Below are positions 30,851 to 35,979 of a stretch of 35,979 nucleotides of DNA, piece after piece. The position numbers were made by a program, and so were the translations under genes. The DNA is from an uncultured Clostridia bacterium. Lineage in GTDB: Bacteria > Bacillota > Clostridia > TANB77 > CAG-508. Location: assembly GCA_947627105.1 (NCBI GenBank), contig CANQUT010000012.1, positions 1 to 35,979 of the forward strand. The letters run 5' to 3'. Below the pieces are notes generated by a model, which saw nothing but the letters and a program-made list of their open reading frames with translations, did no database searches and was not told the origin of the DNA. Each line of letters opens with the position of its first letter. The first letter of the stretch is position 1.

Positions 30851-31117
30851 ATGGCTCAAACAAATATAAATATAAGAATGGATGAAGACTTAAAAAAACA
30901 ATTTGATAAATTTTGCTCTGATATAGGTATGACAATGACAACAGCTATTTGTGTATTTGCAAAAAAAGCTGTAAGAGAACAAAAAATACCTTTTGAGATT
31001 ACAGCGGAAGATCCTTTTTATAGTTCTGCCAATATGAAAAGGTTACAAAAAGCGATTCAAGATGTAGAAAATGGAAAACTTACAGTTCATGATTTAATAG
31101 AGGTAGAAGATGAATAA
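30851..31117 (+). CDS. RelB/DinJ-type antitoxin
   Basis: 88 residues. N-terminal ribbon-helix-helix DNA-binding domain, N-I-N-I-R-M-D-E-D-L-K-K-Q-F-D-K-F-C (5-22), followed by M-T-M-T-T-A-I-C-V-F-A-K-K-A-V and F-E-I-T, the standard RelB/DinJ pattern. The C-terminal part would wrap around the toxin. It probably represses its own promoter. Overlaps the toxin gene by eight bases, ensuring coupled synthesis. The pair sits between cassette 2 and cassette 3, each facing away from it. Confidence 0.92.
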   Translation: MAQTNINIRMDEDLKKQFDKFCSDIGMTMTTAICVFAKKAVREQKIPFEITAEDPFYSSANMKRLQKAIQDVENGKLTVHDLIEVEDE

Positions 31118-31373
31118 GGCATGGCAAGATGAAGCATGGGAAGATTACTTGTATTGGCAGACACAAGATAAAAAAATACTAAAAAAGATAAACCAGTTAC
31201 TAAAAGATATAGATAGGAATGCTTATGATGGAATAGGAAAGCCAGAAGCATTATCTGGAAATCTTTCTGGATACTGGAGTAGAAAAATCGATGATAAAAA
31301 TAGAATTGTATATAAAGTACAAAATGGTCAAATTATAATTATTCAATGTGGTTCACATTATAGAGATAAATAA
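31110..31373 (+). CDS. YoeB/Txe-type mRNA interferase toxin
   Basis: 87 residues. Full-length YoeB/Txe fold: W-Q-D-E-A-W-E-D-Y-L-Y-W-Q near the start, G-K-P-E-A-L in the middle, G-Y-W-S-R-K-I-D-D-K-N-R-I-V-Y, and the catalytic C-terminus G-S-H83-Y84-R-D-K. It cleaves mRNA on the ribosome when free of its antitoxin. All key residues are present, so the module is likely active. Followed by its own terminator at 31395-31430. Its position in the cassette array would penalise loss of the region. Confidence 0.93.
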   Translation: MNKAWQDEAWEDYLYWQTQDKKILKKINQLLKDIDRNAYDGIGKPEALSGNLSGYWSRKIDDKNRIVYKVQNGQIIIIQCGSHYRDK

Positions 31374-31394
31374 AGTTGTACTTACTATAAAAAG

Positions 31395-31430
31395 AATAAA
31401 AATATCTATTAGATTTTAGATATTTTTATT
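31395..31430 (+). terminator. Terminator of the toxin-antitoxin pair
   Basis: AATAAAAATATCTA (31395-31408) pairs perfectly with TAGATATTTTTATT (31417-31430), then T residues. It shields cassette 3 from read-through. Confidence 0.85.
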
Positions 31431-31452
31431 TTTTACTTTAAACCCAAAACAT

Positions 31453-31497
31453 CAGTATCTTCAATGTTTTCAGCATTTTTGCCAGACCAAGAAGTTC
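31453..31497 (+). repeat. 45-bp cassette-start element, copy at cassette 3
   Basis: Runs from CAGTATCTTCAATG through AATGTT-TTC-AGCATT to TTTTTG and CCAGACCAAGAAGTTC. It differs from the copy at 30680-30724 at five positions; two of these lie at one place in opposite hairpin arms (C/G there, T/A here), preserving pairing. Orientation is opposite to that copy. Confidence 0.8.
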
Positions 31498-34289
31498 TAG
31501 ATGTTGCATTAAAAGTAGAAGACGTAACACCAAGTACAAGTAAAGCATTACAAGATGCACAAGTAACAAGTGAAAATGAAATTACATTATACACTGAAGC
31601 TAGTAAATTAAAAGCTAATGATAAATTAAGCTTTACATTATTAAACTTAGCTGAAGGAATCACTTTTACTGGAAGCAGTGATGTAACAGGAACAAGAAAA
31701 AGTTCAACTAAAACTAGTATGGATGTAAAAGTACCAGCTAAATTAGGAGACTATAGCTTTACTTTATCAAATAGTGGTAAAGCTAAAACAGTTACTGTTC
31801 ATGTAATAGATGCAACAATGCCAACATCATACAGCTTTGAAAATTGGAGAGAGGATGATATTGGTTCTATAAAAGAAGAAGATATCAAGTCAAACACAAG
31901 CAATGTTAAAAGTGCAACTACTTTCAGTACTTCAGCAAATGGTGACATTACATTTAGTGGTAATGTAAATACAATGACAGGAACTGTAGAAACAGGAAGA
32001 TTTTATAGAGTAAGAATAAAATTAAATGATAAAACTGATATAAATTCAGTTAAAGCTGTAAGCAAAGATGGAAAAGAGTATACAGTTACTCCTGTTTCAA
32101 ATGCTGAACATACAATATTTGTTGATCTTAATGCAGAAGAAGCTACAACTGACTTAGTAATAGCTAATAAAAATGCTTCAAAGAAACAAATTGAAAAAGA
32201 AACAACATCAAGCCATACAGTAACATTTAAATCTACTTCTAAGATATGGGTAAGAAATGCACGTAAAATCGGTGATTTTACTAACAAAGACAGTATAACT
32301 AAAGTTAGTGTTGATCAAATTAATAATCATTTAATAGAATTAAACGTTAAATTTGATAGCTTAAAAAATGTTGAACTAAATGGTGATACAAGTAACATTA
32401 CTGAAACAAAAAGTGAAGCTGGAGATAAATGGATTCCATTTATTATAGAACTTAGTGAAACAACCGGATCAACTGTAAAAAGTGCAGTTTATGCTGACAA
32501 ATCAGAAGATGTAAAAATTATGAATAATAAGACATTAAGTCCTGATAAAGAAGGAATTGTAGTTTGGGTTAAATCAAATGGAACAGATGGACAAAAAATT
32601 GAATTTAAATTGCATTATAATAAATCAAATGAGACAACTGAAGAATTACCTGTAACAGTAGTTTTACATGATGTTACAGCACCAGTAGTTGAAGACGTAA
32701 CAACGACTACTACAGGAATACTTAATGCTAAAGTTGGTAGCAATAAAAATACAATTACATTAGATTCATACAAATATGGTATGGATGCAACAGTAGAAAG
32801 AAAAGATGAAAATGGTAAAACAGTTGTTGGAAGATGGTATAGCTTAGCTTTAAAAACTAATATACCTGTATCTTCATTAGTATACAAAAATCCAAAAACA
32901 AACAAATGGGATGAAATACCAGAAGATATGATTTTAGATGATAATATAGTAGTATGGTTAAATGCAAATGAAACAATTAGCGATCCTGTTATAACACTTG
33001 CTAACAAATATACAGTAGAAGTTGGTGATACTGTTTCTACTAATAAAGTAGATGTTACCGTAACACGTACAGAAAAATCTAAAGTAGAACTTGTAAAAGC
33101 TACAGATACTGTAAGCACAGATGGACTTATAAGTACACCACCTAAAACGTTACAAGGTGTTACAATAGAGCAAATTTCAGTTAAAAATGCTCCAGCAGAT
33201 GCTAAGTTAGGTGAATTTAAAGATCTTTTAACAGCTTCAAAAACTTTAAACATAGTTAATGATTTTGATAAATATGATGCATTAACAGTAACTATAAATG
33301 TAAATTCAAATGATGTTAAGACAGTAAGCGTAAATGGTGAACCAGGAAAATGGATACTAGTTCAAATGGCAATACAAAATAATCATATTGAAGAAAATAG
33401 TATCAAAGATGAAAATGAAGATCATTCTGCTGTAATAATTGATCCAAGAAACGATAGTAAACTTCTTACAGACATTGAAACAGGTAATAAAACTGGATTA
33501 AGAGTTCCTATTTGGATAAATTTAACTAGTGATGCAGTAAAGGCAGTAACAGATGCTGGAGATAAAACATTAGAAGTCAAATTTGGTTCAACAACACCAT
33601 TAACAGAACATAATAGCTTTAAGCTAAAAATACATGATACTAACCCAATGGGAGATGAAGGATTAAGTGCTGAACAACAAAATCCTACAAAATTTGGAGT
33701 TAACGAATTAGCAGGAAAAACAACAGAACAACAAAAAGCTTATCTAGATGAAATATTGGGTACCGGTACATTAAATGGAGCTGCTGATGATGATTCAATA
33801 ACCAAAAACTTTGTTCATAACTTAGAAATAATGCAAGATGCTGATATTACTTCAGAAGTTATTGACAATACTGTATATGTTACTGTAGTTGCAGATTTAG
33901 ATGAATTAAAGCCAGTAACAAATAAAAACGATAATAGTAATAATGCTAAGACAAAAAGAGCTACTCTTGTTTTAGATGTAAGTACTCTAGGAGGAACAAA
34001 GAAAGGAGATAATCTTTGGTATTGGTCTGGAGTAAGCAAGAAATGGGCAAAATGTACTCAAGATTCAGAAACTGATTTAATATTAGATGTAAGATTTGAA
34101 GGTTACAATACACAAGATCAACAAAATTATAATGATCTTTGTGATGGAAAACCAGTTACAAAAGAATATATTTTAGCTGAATATAACAATGGTTCTAAAC
34201 CATTAGGAGAAAGTGATAGAGATGCAGCTTTAGGAAGTGTTAAAGACAGAAAATATATTGATTATGTTATTACTTTTGTTAATAGATAA
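31464..34289 (+). CDS. Silent C-terminal cassette 3 (beta-sandwich repeats)
   Basis: 941 codons starting M-F-S-A-F-L-P-D-Q-E-V. No ribosome site, promoter or signal peptide; the TA terminator lies just upstream. Frame at P-D-Q-E-V matches the dockerin gene, so joining would give about 1117 residues. Content is beta-rich: an Ig-like start (V-T-S-E-N-E-I-T-L-Y-T-E-A-S-K-L), then repeated domains including P-V-T-V-V-L-H-D, R-W-Y-S-L-A-L-K-T-N-I-P-V-S-S-L-V-Y, and a tail ending Y-I-D-Y-V-I-T-F-V-N-R. Its C-terminal two thirds are paralogous to cassette 4. No wall-anchor motif. Confidence 0.75.
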   Translation: MFSAFLPDQEVLDVALKVEDVTPSTSKALQDAQVTSENEITLYTEASKLKANDKLSFTLLNLAEGITFTGSSDVTGTRKSSTKTSMDVKVPAKLGDYSFTLSNSGKAKTVTVHVIDATMPTSYSFENWREDDIGSIKEEDIKSNTSNVKSATTFSTSANGDITFSGNVNTMTGTVETGRFYRVRIKLNDKTDINSVKAVSKDGKEYTVTPVSNAEHTIFVDLNAEEATTDLVIANKNASKKQIEKETTSSHTVTFKSTSKIWVRNARKIGDFTNKDSITKVSVDQINNHLIELNVKFDSLKNVELNGDTSNITETKSEAGDKWIPFIIELSETTGSTVKSAVYADKSEDVKIMNNKTLSPDKEGIVVWVKSNGTDGQKIEFKLHYNKSNETTEELPVTVVLHDVTAPVVEDVTTTTTGILNAKVGSNKNTITLDSYKYGMDATVERKDENGKTVVGRWYSLALKTNIPVSSLVYKNPKTNKWDEIPEDMILDDNIVVWLNANETISDPVITLANKYTVEVGDTVSTNKVDVTVTRTEKSKVELVKATDTVSTDGLISTPPKTLQGVTIEQISVKNAPADAKLGEFKDLLTASKTLNIVNDFDKYDALTVTINVNSNDVKTVSVNGEPGKWILVQMAIQNNHIEENSIKDENEDHSAVIIDPRNDSKLLTDIETGNKTGLRVPIWINLTSDAVKAVTDAGDKTLEVKFGSTTPLTEHNSFKLKIHDTNPMGDEGLSAEQQNPTKFGVNELAGKTTEQQKAYLDEILGTGTLNGAADDDSITKNFVHNLEIMQDADITSEVIDNTVYVTVVADLDELKPVTNKNDNSNNAKTKRATLVLDVSTLGGTKKGDNLWYWSGVSKKWAKCTQDSETDLILDVRFEGYNTQDQQNYNDLCDGKPVTKEYILAEYNNGSKPLGESDRDAALGSVKDRKYIDYVITFVNR

Positions 34290-34305
34290 TAAATAATAAC
34301 ATGAT

Positions 34306-34344
34306 AAAAAAGAGCTTGAATTTTTAAAATTCAAGCTCTTTTTT
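34306..34344. terminator. Bidirectional terminator between cassettes 3 and 4
   Basis: A 19-bp perfect stem including GAGCTTGAATTTT and AAAATTCAAGCTC with a one-base loop, flanked by A and T runs. Same arrangement as between cassettes 1 and 2. Confidence 0.9.
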
Positions 34345-34368
34345 AGTTAATATACAAAGATATTTGTA

Positions 34369-35979
34369 CTAGTTTTGTTCAAAAGTAACAACATATCTAA
34401 TATATTTATGTGTGCTTAAGCAATCATATAAACTTGATTCATCAGATATTGATTCATGGCCATTGCTATTCTTTCCTATTAAGAATAATTCAACTGTTAC
34501 TTTACCATCGTTTAACTCTGCTACTTGGCGATCAGCTTTAAAGTTAATTTTTACTGTATGTGTATTCTCACCTGTTTGTTTTACATTGTCACTTACAACT
34601 GTATTTGAATTGCTACCAGGTATTATTCTAGCTTCTATTAAATCAGCCTTTGCACTTGTTCCAAGTGAACTTACATCAAATGTTAATGGAAGTCTTGTTG
34701 TTCCGTCAAAGTCTTCTTGTTCACTTTTTTGCAATTTTTCAAGGTCTGCTTTTACAGAAACATATACTGTATTATCTACTGTATCTGTTATGTTTATGTC
34801 TGCTTCTTCCATAACTTTCATGTTTGCTAAAAATGCTGCATTTCTTCCTCCAACGTCAGAATTCCAACCAAAGTCTTCCTGTAATTTGCTATTTCCTGTA
34901 TCACCTTCGTATTTACTACTGTCAACTGCTACTGGTTCACTTGCTTCTACTTCTTCAGTGTTAGGATTACTATCTAGTACTTTTAAGAAGAAACTGTTTT
35001 CTTCTTCAACTGGATTAGATGATCCAAATTTAACTTCTAATGGTGTTACTGTTCCGTTTTCAGTATGTGTTGTTGCAACTTTTACTGCATCACTTGACAA
35101 GTTAATCCATAAAGGAACTCTCATCCATTTTGTAGTTCCAGAACCATTTACATTATATGATGTCAATAATTGTCCAGCATCTTTTGCATCTACGTAAATT
35201 GCTTTTGAGTTATTATTTCTATCTTCAATTGTATCAATGTTACCTCTAACTGTAAAATGAACCAAAATCCATTTTCCCCATTCTCCATTTACTGAGATTT
35301 CTCCTACATTTGCAGAATTTAATTTTACTACGGTTAATTTTTCTTCTCCATTTGCTTTTGTTCTATCAAATTGAGTTGGTCCTTGTGAGTATATTAAGTT
35401 ATGTTCTAGAGTTGATATAGAACCTTTTGCACTTGGATCTTCTTTTACCGTAACTCCTGTTAATCCTAAATCATTTAATTTTTTATCATTTTTAACAGTT
35501 GAGCTACCTACATAATCAGTATTATATAATTCTGTTCTTGATTTTTTATTTTCCGTTACTCCTACGTCTATTCCGCCACTAGCACTTGTACCAACTGTCA
35601 CACCACTTGCATATCTATTAGCAAGAGTTATAACTGGAGTTGATATATTTGCATCAGCATTTAACCATACTACTAATTCATTTTCTCCTGATTTCATTCT
35701 TTCTGGTATTTCAGCCCATTTTGTTCCATCTTTATATACTAATGAAGATACAGGTACATTAGTTTTTAAAGTTAAACTATACCATCTTCCTTGTGTTGTA
35801 CCTTCTCCTTCTGGAGCAGCTACAACGCTCATTCCATATTTGTATGAATCTAATGTAATACTTTTTCCTGTAGAATCTACTTTAGCATTAATAATGCCTG
35901 CACTGCTTGGTGTAACTTTTTTAATTGCTGGATCTGTAGCATCATGTAATACTACTGTTACTGGTAAGCTTTCACTGTT
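34369..35979 (-). CDS. Silent C-terminal cassette 4 (paralogue of cassette 3, 5' end outside window)
   Basis: At least 537 codons, open to the window edge; the ATG at 35832 is internal, since the frame continues upstream as S-E-S-L-P-V-T-V-V-L-H-D-A-T-D-P and S-I-T-L-D-S-Y-K-Y-G-M. These match P-V-T-V-V-L-H-D and T-I-T-L-D-S-Y-K-Y-G-M of cassette 3, and similarity continues through R-W-Y-S-L-T-L-K-T-N-V-P-V-S-S-L-V-Y, G-K-W-I-L-V, V-P-L-W-I-N-L-S-S-D-A-V-K and N-T-V-Y-V-S-V to the end, Y-I-R-Y-V-V-T-F-E-Q-N. Inverted relative to cassette 3. A 45-bp start element is predicted beyond the right edge. Confidence 0.75.
   Translation of the reverse strand, partial: NSESLPVTVVLHDATDPAIKKVTPSSAGIINAKVDSTGKSITLDSYKYGMSVVAAPEGEGTTQGRWYSLTLKTNVPVSSLVYKDGTKWAEIPERMKSGENELVVWLNADANISTPVITLANRYASGVTVGTSASGGIDVGVTENKKSRTELYNTDYVGSSTVKNDKKLNDLGLTGVTVKEDPSAKGSISTLEHNLIYSQGPTQFDRTKANGEEKLTVVKLNSANVGEISVNGEWGKWILVHFTVRGNIDTIEDRNNNSKAIYVDAKDAGQLLTSYNVNGSGTTKWMRVPLWINLSSDAVKVATTHTENGTVTPLEVKFGSSNPVEEENSFFLKVLDSNPNTEEVEASEPVAVDSSKYEGDTGNSKLQEDFGWNSDVGGRNAAFLANMKVMEEADINITDTVDNTVYVSVKADLEKLQKSEQEDFDGTTRLPLTFDVSSLGTSAKADLIEARIIPGSNSNTVVSDNVKQTGENTHTVKINFKADRQVAELNDGKVTVELFLIGKNSNGHESISDESSLYDCLSTHKYIRYVVTFEQN

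Noticed and set aside
32615..33253. 212-codon open frame on the minus strand
   Set aside because: Lies wholly within cassette 3; composition mirrors the coding strand, no ribosome site.
34412..35197. 261-codon open frame on the plus strand
   Set aside because: Shadow of cassette 4, whose homology to cassette 3 fixes the true frame.
24914..35979. Diversity-generating retroelement as the source of variability
   Set aside because: No reverse transcriptase, template repeat or adenine-biased variable repeat in the window; differences are between whole cassettes.

Overview
The window is A+T-rich DNA from a spore-forming, Gram-positive member of the Clostridia, probably an uncultured gut lineage. 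The evidence is an alpha/beta-type small acid-soluble spore protein, a PdaB-like deacetylase, a ctsR-mcsA-mcsB-clpC operon behind a CtsR box, strong AGGAGG-type ribosome binding sites, a sortase with an LPXTG substrate, and AAA/GAA-biased codons. No rRNA or tRNA gene was seen.

Layout. Bases 1-71 are the 3' tail of a group II intron (domains V-VI) whose body lies to the left. Next come a PstS-like binding protein overlapping a membrane-anchored DUF3298-like gene, a SASP gene, a Cof-type HAD phosphatase and a small unknown gene. The stress operon ctsR-mcsA-mcsB-clpC fills 4272-9204. Bases 9205-11568 hold two G+C-richer transcription units of matching design, each with a strong promoter, a 5' hairpin, a short ORF and a 3' GAGCC hairpin, on either side of an IS1182-type transposase. 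Bases 11569-23332 are mostly housekeeping genes: CDF transporter, NifS-like desulfurase, XRE regulator, two frameshifted TauE/SafE half-genes, PdaB-like deacetylase, two-OB-fold SSB, ScpB, archaeal-type ProS, DUF4364 and a membrane DnaJ protein. Three families of structured intergenic repeats are scattered among them.

The most interesting part is 23428-35979. A sortase is followed by a small wall-anchored cohesin-like protein (LPQTG) and a large secreted protein that begins with a signal peptide and dockerin. Directly after the dockerin lies the 16-bp sequence CCAGAACAAGAAGTTC, in a frame reading PEQEV. An almost identical sequence, CCAGACCAAGAAGTTC in the same frame (PDQEV), begins two further large downstream reading frames that lack a promoter, ribosome binding site, signal peptide and dockerin. 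One of these is inverted and one is direct. A fourth, inverted frame running off the right edge is a paralogue of the third. The cassettes are arranged as convergent pairs around shared bidirectional terminators, with a RelB/YoeB toxin-antitoxin pair between them. I interpret this as a shufflon-like or silent-cassette system that swaps the C-terminal part of a dockerin-carried surface protein, shown on the cell through a sortase-anchored cohesin. No recombinase lies in the window, so activity is inferred.

Secondary novelties are a structured repeat downstream of both nifS and proS with compensatory stem changes; a second repeat family upstream of mcsA and the deacetylase gene with a conserved loop and covarying stem; and the twin G+C-rich small-transcript loci around the IS.
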